This document shows positions 1 to 10,697 of a DNA stretch of 43,365 nt, piece after piece (positions within the stretch are counted from its first letter, which is position 1; each line of letters begins with the position of its first letter). The position numbers and the translations under genes are program-made. The notes below the pieces were generated by a model, which did not search any database, had not been told where the DNA came from, and was given only the letters and a program-made list of their open reading frames with translations. The stretch covers positions 1 through 43,365 of the forward strand of contig JAAPAO010000282.1 in the NCBI GenBank assembly GCA_013115145.1, read 5' to 3'. This DNA comes from Perkinsus chesapeaki (Eukaryota > Perkinsozoa > Perkinsida > Perkinsidae).

Positions 1-76
1 CGTCATTTTACGCTATTCTCCCTTCAACACATCTACAGCGAAGATGTTATGTCCAAAAGATTATTGGCTGAGTATT

Positions 77-87
77 TACCCGAGTGG
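77..87 (+). promoter_or_regulatory. Lone tRNA box A-like sequence
   Basis: TACCCGAGTGG followed by TTAAGG resembles the D-arm and box A of a serine or leucine tRNA (consensus TRGCNNAGTGG, 10 of 11 matching). No matching anticodon arm or T-arm follows at tRNA distance, so it is a fragment, not a tRNA gene. It may be the 5'-half counterpart of the tRNA-tail elements found elsewhere in the window. Confidence 0.3.
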
Positions 88-296
88 TTAAGGGGGTGAC
101 ACAACAGCTGTATGAGGCATATGACGAGATGTGCATACTTGGGCAGGAAGCTACAAGCACGAGAGAAACTGTCACAAGTGTTATATATGGTACAAAAATC
201 TCGCTCGCCCGTTTTTTTGAGAAACGGTTTCATCCACCCAACTAATGCATTCACCACACGTAAAAATCTTTATATTTAAAATTTCAAATTATTTTC

Positions 297-358
297 GTTG
301 AAAGTTCAACCGTCTTCAGATGGCGGGTACTGTATCAATTTCGGGTTGTACTTTCAAC
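297..358. repeat. 15-bp inverted repeat (hairpin)
   Basis: The left arm GTTGAAAGTTCAACC (297-311) pairs with GGTTGTACTTTCAAC (344-358) with one mismatch around a loop of about 32 nt. No coding function is evident. Confidence 0.5.
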
Positions 359-871
359 TACAGTGGAGAGAAATGGAGACACAATGACACAATTTGCCCT
401 TGGGTCAACAGCACACAATGCCAGAATACCCAATAGATGCCCAGTATGCTATGTACCGGTATCCGGAGCCAAGACATGCAGTAACCGGCACAACTGTTCC
501 ATGGCGCTGCGCAATATTCTGTCACAATACTATTTTTGCTGTAAGTGTACACAAAGCGTTTATCTAGCGTTAAGCTAGTGAGCGTTTCGTGACTGTTACA
601 CTTATGACTAAATTTTATATTTCTTATATTTTGCTAATTATTTATGTCCTCCAGTATTTCTCAATCTGCGTTGAGTTCAACTACTACACAAGAGTACTAC
701 ATATCTGAGAGGTATACGGTACGTAGTTTGACTAAACTCAGTTCCCATAAGCTCAAGCGATAACGTATTATTGGTAACATCAATGGCAATGGCTGAAGAG
801 TATAATAACTGTAAAACATTTGGCCTATTTCATGACAGTAGACGTACTAGATGGAAATAGCCGCTATTAAT

Positions 872-2705
872 CTAACGGCCAAGATATTCTCGGCAGTTCT
901 CAGTGATGGTCTCCACAACACTATGAAGTTGATTAGAGGTGTTCCTGTCCAACATATTACTTATTCGTACCTGATTTGCAACCATTCTACTCATCATCGA
1001 CCAACAAAGACCAAGAAATCATCGACTTTGGCACAAATGAAATGTACTGTCACAGTACTACTGTGTAATTGTGATACCGTAGAGCCTCCAAACCCTAGCT
1101 CTTAATTGACCTTCGAATGATGTTATCTTACATCCAGTGTTAATGGGTCATGGTCAGACATCCGGTAGAAATGCGCATATTGCGAATCTTCTGGCAATTC
1201 GGTCGGTGGCTCAACCCCAGCTAATCGACAAGTTTCATAGGCCCAGCACCGTGGAACATTACGAAGAGTGTAGCCGCCACCACCGAGGACAATCATTGGA
1301 ATCTGAGAATTCCCTCTGGCCAGGAATTCAGTTCGACATCACGAGCTTACCCCGTACGATGCCAAGTGCATGACAGTCTCAGAGTGCCCAACATTTGATA
1401 GATTAAAACAGCCAAGGCGATCACCAGCTAAAGAATCGGCACCTGAGAATAGTACGGTGCACTATAAGCGGCCATTTTAGGACCTACCCATTTGCGACAC
1501 TATGGCTTCTGGCTTGAACTTTTCGAATGCTGCATCAATTACTCTTTTAAAGACTTCAATATACCTATTACACCAGTATTACTATAAACTAATAATAGTA
1601 TATAATAACAATACAATAACAATGGTATATAATAACAATACAATAACAATGGTATATAATAACAATACAATAACAATGGTATATAATAACAACTTGGTAT
1701 ATAATAACAATACAATAACAATGGTATATAATAACAACTTACGTAACATCACCAATCCCTTCATGAAGTGGTACATTAATAGCATGACCTTTGCCGTTAC
1801 CAAGACCAATATCATCTATAGCACCAGTAGAGGGGAAGAAACCATTACCATACTTATGAAATGATATTGTTAATACCTAGTACATTAAGGTTAAACAAGA
1901 GATGTCTGAGAAATAAGACAGTTTACCTTATCCGTGGTAAAGAATGCCTCTTCTACACCATCACCATGATGAATATCAACATCAATATAAACAACTCGAT
2001 TAAAGCCAAGCCGAAGTAGCTCTAAAATCTAAAAAACACTAAACATGAGTAAATTGTGATAAGCATTCTCATAAACTGAGACTGAAGCTGCTAAGGTTGA
2101 TGATGCTATTCCACGATAATAAGATATACTAATAACTATCGGAATATCTTCTATCTCAGTAGAACTACTAATAATGTATTAATATAACTAAATATGATTT
2201 AAGGGATTGACTCTCCCATAGGACAGTTGCCTTACCCCAACAACACAGTCATTAACATAACAGAAGCCCGATGCTGCACTCTGTTTAGCATGGTGCATTC
2301 CTCCATGGAAGTTAAGACATATCTTATCTTTTCCTTCTGCTAACCTGCGTGCAGCTGACACCGTCAAAGCAGTGTAAAGGTTGCAGAACTCGTACCTATA
2401 TAGATCTGCGCAGGTTCGATTCCCCCCGGGTGCATTTTTTACATATTGCTAAAACCTGGACAATCTCCTTCACTACCTTCCGGGCGGCCACTAACAGAAG
2501 GCCTACCCGCATCTACCGAAATATTGTACCTGTCATCATGATGATGACAGCCCAGTAAAACTCCACTTAGACTAGTGTATCACTTATTAAGTATTCTCTG
2601 CCTGGCTCCTGGTGTAGCTAATGATGTTATACCGCCAGTTGCTCGATATATCCCCACCTGTCGTACTGTCTCCAGATAGTCACTTGAATGGAACATAGAC
2701 ATCAC
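872..2705 (-). CDS. Class I histone deacetylase, at least 9 exons (5' end not resolved)
   Basis: This is a zinc-dependent class I (Rpd3/HDAC1-type) deacetylase that removes acetyl groups from histone lysines in the nucleus. The minus-strand exons are 2584-2705, 2443-2529, 2236-2395, 1927-2028, 1743-1876, 1488-1564, 1351-1442, 1132-1302 and 872-970; phases agree and they sum to 348 codons. The active-site set is intact: the tandem histidines in GMHHAK followed by SGFCYVND, the zinc ligands in [11 protein letters not shown] and [11 protein letters not shown], and the catalytic tyrosine in GGGGYTLRN. The protein stops soon after NMLDRN, so it lacks the long tail of animal HDAC1. First-exon sequence is missing: a weak HPMK-like match (SLGSSHPMK) sits near 3.2-3.3 kb but I could not join it. 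Introns are 45-54 nt apart from three of 161, 178 and 207 nt. The family call is firm; the 5' end is open. Confidence 0.9.
1596..1740. repeat. 27-bp minisatellite filling a deacetylase intron
   Basis: A unit of about 27 bp, GTATATAATAACAATACAAT plus AACAATG, is repeated four times with two shortened copies. It fills almost all of the deacetylase intron 1565-1742. The donor at 1742 and acceptor at 1565 are set by the conserved exons on either side. Confidence 0.85.
2396..2442 (-). repeat. tRNA-tail intron element (family B, reverse) = deacetylase intron
   Basis: This 47-nt intron starts GTAAAAAATGCACCC and ends ATATAG. On the plus strand it reads GGTTCGATTCC, 3 nt, 7 nt, A, TTTTTT, which is tRNA box B, acceptor-strand spacing and a Pol III-type terminator. 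It splits the conserved segment between GDCPGFSNM and YEFC, so it is a true intron carrying the element backwards. Confidence 0.75.
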
Positions 2706-3857
2706 CTATAATGATGATGCCATTCAACCCGTTAGAGATACAACTGGATCGCCACACTTGTGAACGTATGATAAACGAATGTGTATGTTAAAGAGAATGT
2801 AGAGAGCTTGAGCAATCTGGTGGCACAGAATCTCAAGCACTCAATAAATGACTGAAATAATTATTATTAGATAGCAGCAGACAACATAAAGTATGGACAT
2901 TAGTATTGCCGTTAAACAGCAATATGGCAAGGTTATTATTAATACAAATTATTGCCGGCTATATAATGTCCGTTGCCCACCCAGGTTAGGATGATGATGA
3001 TGATGCCATCCAGGCATTTGTTGAGCCCCCTAATGCTGCCCATCTTATTACACCATGATCCAGCCTGCCATCGATATCATCCTCATCTAGCATCTCCTCG
3101 TCTCTTGCATCCTCAACAATATTAACAGGACAGTGGGTACTCCGAAGTATATCAACAACCTGAATGACTGAACGCTGAAACCTGGGCGTCATTCGGGACA
3201 CTCACCATAGCTGGGCGACAGGTCTTCATCGGATGAGATGAACCGAGGGAATACATCTCGAGTGATTCTGAAATATTCAAAATTCTGTACGTAGTTCCAG
3301 ACTCAAACTTAAGATGCTGCCGAATTGCTCCGGAATGGGCAGCTCGGACATCTCAGAATCTGGATGCTTTCCAAAGCGGACGGAGACATACAAGCGAAGC
3401 CAATATGGATTAATATAACCCAGAGGATAACAAGCAAATGATGACAGTATTATCGAATAGTCCTAGCCTCCCTTGCCTCCTCAAGTAGCATGACATCCAT
3501 ACCCTCGATGAGATAAAAAATTGGTCATTGAGCAAGTAGTATCTTTAGATATATAAATTAATTATACTCCTTTAAAGAGGTCACTGACCATTCATACGTA
3601 TGGATACGTTGATGATACTGTATCACTCATCCACAATCATCGCCCACCAAGACTTGACCCCTACTCCTCCCCCGTAGTACCATCAAATAACAGACTAACT
3701 CCATCCTTTGGCTTGGTCGCTCCATCTATTAAAGTTGCCATAAAAGGGAGAGTACTACTATATGCTGCCACTATACTAATATAATAACACAACACTGTGA
3801 TGGTTACGAAACCTACCCATCACCCGTCATCACAGGGCCAGAATAATGGCAATAACA
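2706..3857. other. Probable 5' part of deacetylase gene and spacer, unresolved
   Basis: The missing deacetylase N-terminus should lie on the minus strand here. One stretch near 3.2-3.3 kb encodes SLGSSHPMKTCRPAM, which resembles the family's HPMKPxR motif. A 71-codon acidic minus ORF (2986-3201) and a 26-codon minus ORF starting at 3741 (MATLIDGATKPKDG...) are open but unrecognised. No plus-strand gene is evident. Confidence 0.35.
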
Positions 3858-4497
3858 CTACTTCGGTGGATTACTGACCATAAAGCCACCTTGACCATAG
3901 GCCTCAGCTGCAGCTATCGCAGCCTTCTGATCTCGCCTTGTACCATACATCATAGCAGCCAACTGACAAACAGCTAATGACCAGGCTAAGGATAATACGC
4001 TTCAACACGTAGCCATATTTGATAACCATTTTCAACAAGCCTCGACATGTTCGGTCGATAAGCGAACATCGTTAAGGTGGGCCGGAATCGAGATTCTTTA
4101 TTTTCCGATGAAATTGCATCAATCAAGGTACGTGTTATATATCAATATAAACATTGTTTTCCCACATAACAGTTGGTTACCTTAATGCCGATGAAAGCCA
4201 CGACGAATGGTGCCTGAGTCCCCCAAGATCCAGCACGGTGAGCGTAGAAGTACCGTCCTGCAAGAAAGAGATCACATCCAACTTAAGGATAGTCGAACAA
4301 CTCACCGAAATGCCTATGGGTGAACTGCTGAGTAGCCGATGCTGCTTTGGCGTTAAGCTCTGCTCCGCTCAGGTTCTAAAAATGCACGAGCCTGGAATCG
4401 AACCCACGACCTGTTGGACTACCTTATTGGCTTTCCAGAGAGAAGTCCACCATTTGATGCCAATAGGATGAGGATGCAGAGTGAAGAGGCCAGACAT
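3858..4497 (-). CDS. Small single-helix membrane protein, 4 exons, unrecognised
   Basis: Minus-strand exons 4423-4497, 4306-4375, 4181-4257 and 3858-3962 join in phase to give 108 residues. The product starts MSGLFTLHPHPIGIKWW, has a polar middle (NLSGAELNAKAASATQQF), then GRYFYAHRAGSWGTQ, and one hydrophobic stretch around APFVVAFIGIKLAAMM (residues 67-82). It ends with an alanine-rich charged helix and SNPPK. A short basic N-terminus and one membrane span suggest a mitochondrial inner-membrane accessory subunit, but I do not recognise the family. The first intron (4376-4422) is a 47-nt tRNA-tail element. The last intron (218 nt) is long enough to hide another exon. Confidence 0.45.
4376..4422 (-). 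repeat. tRNA-tail intron element (family B, forward) = whole intron
   Basis: This 47-nt minus-strand intron begins GTAGTCCAACAGGTC. It contains GGTTCGATTCC, then AGG, CTCGTGC, A and TTTTT, and ends TTTTTAG. It aligns along its length with the reverse complement of the deacetylase intron at 2396-2442. Confidence 0.75.
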
Positions 4498-4745
4498 TTC
4501 ACGGCAGCGATGATGTTATCAAAAACGCTGCAAACACTTGGAAGTGACGGGCTGCTCAAAGCTGTCATCGAGACGATATATAAGAGACAGAATTTGTGTC
4601 GATAAAATATATATATTAAAGGCTGCTGTATTTACCGCCGCATTCAAACCTTCACTGCCCGATGAAGGGTAATACCACCGTCCAGTAAAGAGTCTTGGGC
4701 ACCACTGAAGGAGAAATAATTAACATAACAAGTGATGATGGTTAA

Positions 4746-6182
4746 TTACCTCATTATACAATCGATTGTGGCCTTCTCATCACTTGCCTCTTTTCTGACA
4801 CCTCTAGCTTCCTCTACCATCAAGCACGGTGTTATCTCGCCTTCTGTTGAGACTGGGTATGGTTTGAATGGTAACGGTACTGTGATAGCCGTCTCTGTTT
4901 CCTCATCACCACCACCTTGCCGTACATTACTATCAACAATACGGCAGTTCAAGGTCCAAGTAACCCGAGTAAGCTCCTCACCAACAAAGAAGTCAAACAC
5001 CAGTTGATGGCTAACCTTCACAGCCCCAGCCAAGTTGAATGATGGCGTCTCCTCCATGGGGACATAAATCGGCAGAGCAGCATTCACCAGGCCACACTCA
5101 CTCACCGAAGGAAGGACGCATTCCGCAACCGCAGTTCTATGGCAAGCCCCAGCAAGCTCATCCCGCGGGCGTTCAGCCCGAACCAATCTAACTCTAAGAT
5201 GCTCGGTAGGCGTACTTGTCCGAGTTGTAGAGAACTTCACACTAATATTCAGAGAGGAGTCCAAGTCGACATACAGGAGCCTTTCGGCAGGATTCCATCG
5301 ACCAATCACGGTAATCTCTGCGATAGCCGATTTGTTCAAACTGATAGAAAAATTTTTCCTGCCGAAAGTGGCCGGAGGATCCCTCCGTTCGCCAGCTCGC
5401 CGGGCAGCCCAAGCGAGCTGCCGATCTTCAAGAGTATCAGAGTTAGTCAACAGTGCGCCCCTGGGACCACTGGTGCAAAGAACCGCCCTTCCAACGCAGT
5501 TCAGACCGTCCTCATCAGTGGTAACCCGCATCGGCGTTTTTGATTGAAAAACCGTAGAATCGACGCTGGCCGCCACCGTAATGTAATACCGTATCGAAAC
5601 ATACTTGCCAGAAAAGGAAGGTGGTAGCAAATGAGGAAGTCTGAAGTGGTAGACCACTTGATGACGAGATGCTGCCGGGGTGAAGCTGACGGCAAGGATC
5701 TCGGGTGAGGTCGAATAGAGCAGAGCTGAAGTAGCGGGAAGGCGCTGCTCGATTGGGACAAACCCATGGGCTGAATTTATTGAGGGACGGTTGACTTCTT
5801 CAGGGGAACGGAAACTGAGATAAAATTAATGGAAAGTGGCAGAGACGGTGGAATATGTTAAGTTGACCTAATTCGTATCTTACCCGAGCCAACCCAAGAC
5901 ACTAAATCCCAGACGACAATCTAACTAGCGTATCACACCCTAATCAACCTAAGATATCCCTTACCTAAGTTCATGACGATTCAATTGAGCACCATGGAGT
6001 CCATTAACTTCACCATGAGCCTGTGCCAGTAGCCAATCGATCCTGATGTCATCATCGAATCCTTCAGTTAGACTAATAACAACTTCAACTTCCTCGCCGG
6101 GTTGATATCTTTCTTTTGAGAACACTAGATCGATTCGATGGGCCTTTGGTTGCCCATTAACATCTTTTAAAGGGCCTCTCAT
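4746..6182 (-). CDS. Rgp1-like protein (arrestin fold, Ric1-Rgp1 Rab GEF partner)
   Basis: Two minus-strand exons, 5965-6182 and 4746-5814, are joined at phase 2 by a 150-nt intron. The N-terminal part (RIDLVFSKERYQPGEEVEV...) is a beta-rich arrestin-like strand set. The second exon carries the Rgp1-typical block TSALLYSTSPEILAVSF, then VVYHFRLPHLLPPSFSGKYV and IRYYITVAAS, a 'LP..LPPSf.G..v.Y.Y' pattern. In yeast and animals Rgp1 pairs with Ric1 to activate the Golgi GTPase Ypt6/Rab6. The C-terminal third is a further beta-rich region ending DEKATIDCIMR. The start at 6182 is the first ATG of the open frame. Another arrestin-domain protein is the main alternative. Confidence 0.65.
5815..5964 (-). 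repeat. Rgp1 intron holding two palindromic (family A) elements
   Basis: Two copies lie side by side: plus-strand 5930-5958 (GTATCACACCC...ACCTAAGATATC) and 5858-5902 (AGTTGACCTAATTCGTATCT...CAAGACAC). Both are reversed relative to the gene. The 5' splice site GTAAGG abuts the end of the first copy. Confidence 0.6.
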
Positions 6183-6575
6183 TTTGCTGAAGAGTTCGTG
6201 CCAAGAATGAGCCTCGGGCGCGCGCGACTTCGAAATCTAATCGATCTTTGTCAAAATGAAGTGGGTAGAGAGTGGGGTAGTATCTTAGGTTGATGCGAGG
6301 AAGATACGGAATAGGTTAACTTTGCAGGGATGCTCAGAGCGGGGGGTGGAATGATTGGGATAATTATCATACGGCAATTTGGTCTATTGGCAGCAGTAAA
6401 ATAGCGTAATAGCGGGAAGGGCGGCAGTGGGCGAAATAATTAAAATAGCAATTAACCGAACCGAACTAAGGAGCTGATGTATAGTGATATCCTGACCTGC
6501 TTCATATCTTCCCTGCTTGAAGCTCAGATACTGATCTCCTTAGTTGGGCTGCTCCTTGTCTTTCACTCCTCAGTA
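6183..6575. promoter_or_regulatory. Divergent intergenic region between Rgp1-like gene and eIF3a
   Basis: These 393 bp separate two divergently transcribed genes and so should hold both promoters. No TATA-like box stands out. A family A palindrome sits at 6280-6322 (GTATCTTAGGTTGATGCGAGG...AAGATACGG). A pyrimidine tract with CTCCTCAG lies just before the eIF3a ATG and could be a 5'-UTR splice acceptor or trans-splice site. Confidence 0.4.
6280..6322 (-). repeat. Palindromic (family A) element in the divergent spacer
   Basis: On the minus strand it reads AAGTTAACCTATTCCGTATC, then TTCC...CAACCTAAGATAC. It closely matches the eIF3a intron 7354-7396 and the pre-ATG copy at 25199-25239. It could be a 5'-UTR intron of the Rgp1-like gene. 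Confidence 0.6.
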
Positions 6576-9500
6576 ATGAGTTACTACATTCGGCCAGAAG
6601 CGGTCCTTAAACGAGCCGATGAGCTTATCGAGATCGGCGAGTATCAAGCCGCCATCGATCTCTTGGGACAGGCTGCTGCATCACGTCGATTCAAATACAA
6701 TTTCACTCCTGCTGTGGAGGCTATTATGGAGAAGTTCCTAAGACTATGTGTACAGATGAAACAGGTCAAGCAGGCTAAAGAAGGTATCTTAAGGTTGAGC
6801 CGGTAAGATACATAATACCTCACTTTCATCATTAGGTCTTATCCAATATCGATCTATCACACAGCATACTCAAGTCCAATCCTTGGAAGATATGTTGACC
6901 CTTTTCCGTACTCTCAGTGAAGAGAGGATGGAAAAGGCCAGTCAGAGCTGCTCCGTGGTCACCGGTGATTCCTCCGATCCCATCACTCCCGACAGCGTTA
7001 TACTTGCCTCGCTCGGTCAAGACCCGACCAACCATGCTGAGATTGAATTTAGGGAAGCTGTGAAGGATATGTGGGAGACTTACAGAACGGTTTTAGAGAC
7101 AGTTAGAACGAATGCTAAGCTTGAAGGCTTATACTACTCGACAGCTTATAGAGCATTGGACTTCGTTAAAAAGCAGAATAGGAGGCTTGTGAGTACCTGA
7201 ATAGGAAGGCGGTAATGTCATTGTGTATATTTATAGGAAGCCAAGCGACTTTGTGATCTCTTCCGCTCGCACTGGACAAGTGCTAAGAAGCCATCGACAG
7301 GCATTGGTGCCAGTCAAAATATCAACCCTAATGACCCTGCTGTTGTATCTCGAGTAAGTTAACCTATTTTGTATCTTTCCATCTCTTCCTTGATAGGTTC
7401 TCTCATTACGTTTCGCCTGTGTCAATACCGCTATGGAGATGGGCATGTGGAGTTTGGCCTTCAGCGTTCTCGAGGATGTCCACACCCTCATTTCCAAGAA
7501 GAAACCAGCGCCAACTGCAGTGCAACTTCTCCAGTAAGGAAAGATTGAGTTCATTCCGACCCATAGGTTTAATAGATACTTCGACCGTCTCTCTCGCGTA
7601 CTTGGCTCGACTTATCTAATGGAGTCGACCAACCCTCGGTCATTGGCTGATAACGACACTCATCAAGCAGTTCAAAGGTTGTTCCATGCACAGGCTCAGA
7701 TCAAGTAAGGAGAGTAATAGTGAAGTTACTGAATTACAGTCAACATAGGTATCTTTACCTTCTACGTCAAGTTCTAAGTCAACGTTCAAATGATTCGGCA
7801 GTTCCTGAGAGCCAATTAGGTGCTGCCGCTCTTCCGGAGCTGCCCTCGTTGGAGGCAACTGCGGCACAGACTGTCATGGCTGTGCTCGCTGTCCCTCCTA
7901 CCAGCCGAGGCTTCATGGGATCATCACCGTCAGTGGGCGAGAGAGCTGATAGATTGGACGCGCTATTGGTGAGCTGGGATGTATGAAGGGTTAGACGAAT
8001 GGTGTTGTGGTGGATAGGGCCGCGATGTGATGCCAACGAGGGAATCTCTGCAAGATGAGCTGGTCGAGAATAAGGGAATCAGCTTGGCGCCTGCTGAGGT
8101 GCGCGATCTGTTTGAGGTGATCAACGAAGCAGAAGAAAAGGCTGATAAGGAGTCTACTGTTGATAATGGACTGTGGTAGGAAGGACAGCTAGAGGTGTCA
8201 GAAAAATAACACAGCTTTGCATTTCCATCGATCTTAGAATGGTAATGTATTCTTGCTGACAATTATATATGAATTAGAATTAGCTTTTATCAACTCAGTG
8301 TGGAGTGAAATTACGGATTTCCTCGGTATTTTATAAATTAAGTGGTTTACATATCCTCAACCCTTGATCAGTGCCCGTATTGATGGTATGTTGAAGGGTA
8401 TCCCCGAGCAGTACAGTGAAGCCTATGCCCCTTCCATCAGAAGGAACGTAGTTGAGCTTGTTGTGGCTAGCATGGCTAAGGTGATGGTGGTGGTGGAAGG
8501 TAGTGTGGATGTTATCTTTTAGACTCCTAATAAATCTACTACATATGATGAGTTATCGAAGGCCACCAGCACTTGTGGTAACATTGCTGACATCACCGAT
8601 CTCATCGATAGGGCCTCCTCGAAGGGACCAATAGTTGTTAAGGATGAACAGGACTCTACAGAAAGAAGAATGGTGAGGGCAGCTGGGGGGGAGGGGGAAG
8701 GGGATTTTGCTGAGTTCAGATACCTGTGGTTGATGATGCAACGTCATCGATTCACTTTGAAGTCCTTTCGGAGAAGGCTGCGGTGCCGACGGCTGAGGCT
8801 GAGGTCCAAACAAGTCTCAAGTTGGAGGACTACACTCAAGGAAATAAGGAAAGAGCCGGTATAGGGTCTGGTTGAGGGGGAATGACAATTGATAGGGTTA
8901 TTTCTAGAGTTGGAGGCAGCTCGTCAAGCGGCAGCTATCAAGGCGGCTCAGGAGGCAGCAGCGGCGGAGAAGAAGCGTGCTGAGGAGAGTAGGAAGAAGA
9001 AGCTAATGGAGAGGCAGGAGATGGAAGCCAGAAAGAAGGTTGGGGAATATAGAAGGGAAATGTAAGCGTATGTTTATGGATCTTAGGATCTTCCACGCAC
9101 TACTGCTATGTTGGAGTCTATTAAAAAACAGGCTAAGGCATTTGGTAAGGTTGGCTTGGACCTTTCGACGTGGGATATTGAGGTTCAGGACCTAATCACG
9201 TCACCAATATTACGATCGATGGCAAGGCACGCGATGTTCAGACTATTGCTGATCATGAGATTATCAAGATTGATCGTCAAGAGTAAGTCGATGTGGTGGT
9301 GGAGGTGATGGTGATGTGGGATGTATTGGTATCATTAGGTTGGATGATGTTAGAAGGAAGCAGTTGTTGAAGGAAAGGACTATTAGAATCAAGTAATGGT
9401 GACAACGGTGGTGGAAATGACAAGTGTTGCCACGGCCTTCATTTTTGGGCAATCTTCAAATAGAGTAAAGATAGTACAGGCTCAGAATATGTGATCGGAT

Positions 9501-10697
9501 ATGTCTATCTAGCGGATAGCAAGAGGAGGAGGAGGGGGAGGAGGAGGGGGTTAAGATAATGCTGCTGAAATTTACCAGTAGAGTTCTCGTGTGTTTCGGC
9601 CTTGGAAAACGCAATGTTGTATCGATTCCAAAACAAGGGAGCATTCGGGAGCTGGTGGAGGTGTAGCTGCTGATTGTCCCGTGGTCGTTAGTTTCCGTCG
9701 TGAAGAGGCCAAGAGGGTCGAGTACACCGAGCGTGGCATTCGGCAGAAGGAAGGTCCTCATATCCTCACGTGGAGGGAGCATGTTGATATTAATAGGATG
9801 AAGCGTTATCAGGAAATCAAAGCTCAAAGGTAATCATCAATTCACCATTGCCGCCACAGATCCATGTTATTTACTCAATAGGCAAGCGGCCTTGGATGAG
9901 CTGATCGAAAACCGTAAGGAGGATAAGGCGGCGTTGAAGCCAGCGATGCCAGTGGTGGAGGGTTGGATTGCTCAGAGGATGGCTGAGCGTGACGAGGTGA
10001 TATGAGTGATGGTAGTTGGGGGAAAGTCGGTATGAATTTAGAAACGAGCTAAGAAGATTGAGGATGCTCGTGTCGCTTGGAAGGCTCGAATGGTTCGGGA
10101 GAAGCTCGAGCGTGCTATGAATAAACTCGTGGCTTTTGAGAATCAGAAACAGGAGGAAGAAAAGTCTCGGTAAGGGTCGGAAGGGACGGCAGTAGTGCTA
10201 GTAGAACGGGCTATACAATACATCCATTACGTGATGAGGAGAATCACTCGGCACATTTGTCGGAGAACATCGCGCCTCGGAACCGAGGTCGTCGTAGTTG
10301 ATCTATGATGATGTCGAATGGGCTCCTCCTCCTGCTCCTGGTGGTGGTGCTGCAGCGGTTGTCGCCTGATGTAATGTTCTTATTTCAGTGAGAGGACTGC
10401 CTCTGCATCATCTGCATCGGCCTCACCTCGTAAGGGTAGCACATCCCCCTCTGCCAGAATTATCAGTAGAGGTGCTGGACTAGGATTAAGCACAGATATT
10501 GCAGCCAGCCGCAATGCCTTCAAGATGGTAACAGGGATCTAGTAGTAGGAAGGCGGCGGTGGTATTGGTGTATTCTTCAGCACGGTCGTGAGTCGTCACC
10601 TGAGCCGGAGGAGGGAATGAGTTGGAGAAGGCCAGCTCCTGCTGCTGCTGCTCCTGATTCGGCAAGAGGATTCGGAGCACCTTCTGCTGGAAAGTAA
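6576..10697 (+). CDS. Translation initiation factor eIF3 subunit a, about 17 exons
   Basis: eIF3a is the scaffold subunit of eIF3, which loads mRNA on the 40S ribosome. The protein starts MSYYIRPEAVLKRADELIEI. Conserved blocks follow in order: KQAKEG joined to LIQYRSITQHTQVQSLEDML, the PCI-type region (VLEDVHTL, RLFHAQAQINQHRYLYLLRQ, LAPAEVRDLFEVI, LCARIDGMLKGIPEQY), an alanine/lysine/glutamate coiled coil (LEAARQAAAIKAAQ...), the charged spectrin-like helix (VEYTERGIRQKEG, RAKKIEDARVAWK) and a C-terminal tail with SWRRPAP ending SARGFGAPSAGK. Exons include 6576-6783, 6836-7188, 7237-7353, 7397-7533, 7567-7704, 7740-7968, 8018-8175, 8372-8480, 8523-8672, 8720-8859, 8908-9038, 9087-9144, 9189-9282, 9339-9392, 9882-9996, 10042-10169, 10389-10527 and 10581-10697. 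The stretch 9393-9830 is the least certain. A start at 6477 would add a hydrophobic leader foreign to eIF3a, so I reject it. Confidence 0.92.
6784..6835 (+). repeat. Palindromic element (family A, reverse) = eIF3a intron 1
   Basis: This 52-nt intron opens with the palindrome GTATCTTAAGG...CCGGTAAGATAC, so the element's end serves as the 5' splice site, and closes with TCATTAG. The exons on either side read KQAKEG and LIQYRSI, matching the contiguous eIF3a family sequence. Confidence 0.8.
7354..7396 (+). repeat. Palindromic element (family A, forward) = eIF3a intron
   Basis: This 43-nt intron reads GTAAGTTAACCTATTTTGTA, then TCTTTCC...CTTGATAG. Its first 30 nt match the family A left half; the right arm has decayed. 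Confidence 0.7.

Larger units (their letters stand above)
1..871. other. Unassigned region upstream of the deacetylase 3' end
   Basis: I see no gene I can name here. A plus-strand open stretch from about 418 to 541 begins with MPEYPIDAQYAMYR and ends at a GT donor, so it could be one exon of an unknown gene. A cysteine-rich reading in another frame overlaps it. A tRNA-like box A (77-87) and a 15-bp inverted repeat (297-311 with 344-358) also lie here. Confidence 0.3.

Noticed and set aside
1596-1740. CRISPR-like array
   Set aside because: Units are directly adjacent with no spacers and the genome is eukaryotic; it is a minisatellite in an intron.
2410-2442. tRNA genes suggested by GGTTCGATTCC and similar matches
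   Set aside because: None of the nine sites has a full cloverleaf; only the 3' part from box B onward is present, and several lie wholly inside introns fixed by conserved exons.
4154-4605. Plus-strand ORFs of 105 and 63 codons
   Set aside because: They run antisense through the small membrane gene and its tRNA-tail intron; the minus reading joins in phase across four exons.
5139-5547. Two plus-strand ORFs of 134 and 71 codons
   Set aside because: They are complementary to the conserved exon of the Rgp1-like gene, whose minus-strand reading has the family pattern.
6477-6575. Upstream start adding a hydrophobic leader to eIF3a
   Set aside because: eIF3a is cytosolic and the family begins near MSYYIRPEAV; the extra 33 codons are probably 5' UTR with a possible splice acceptor before the ATG.
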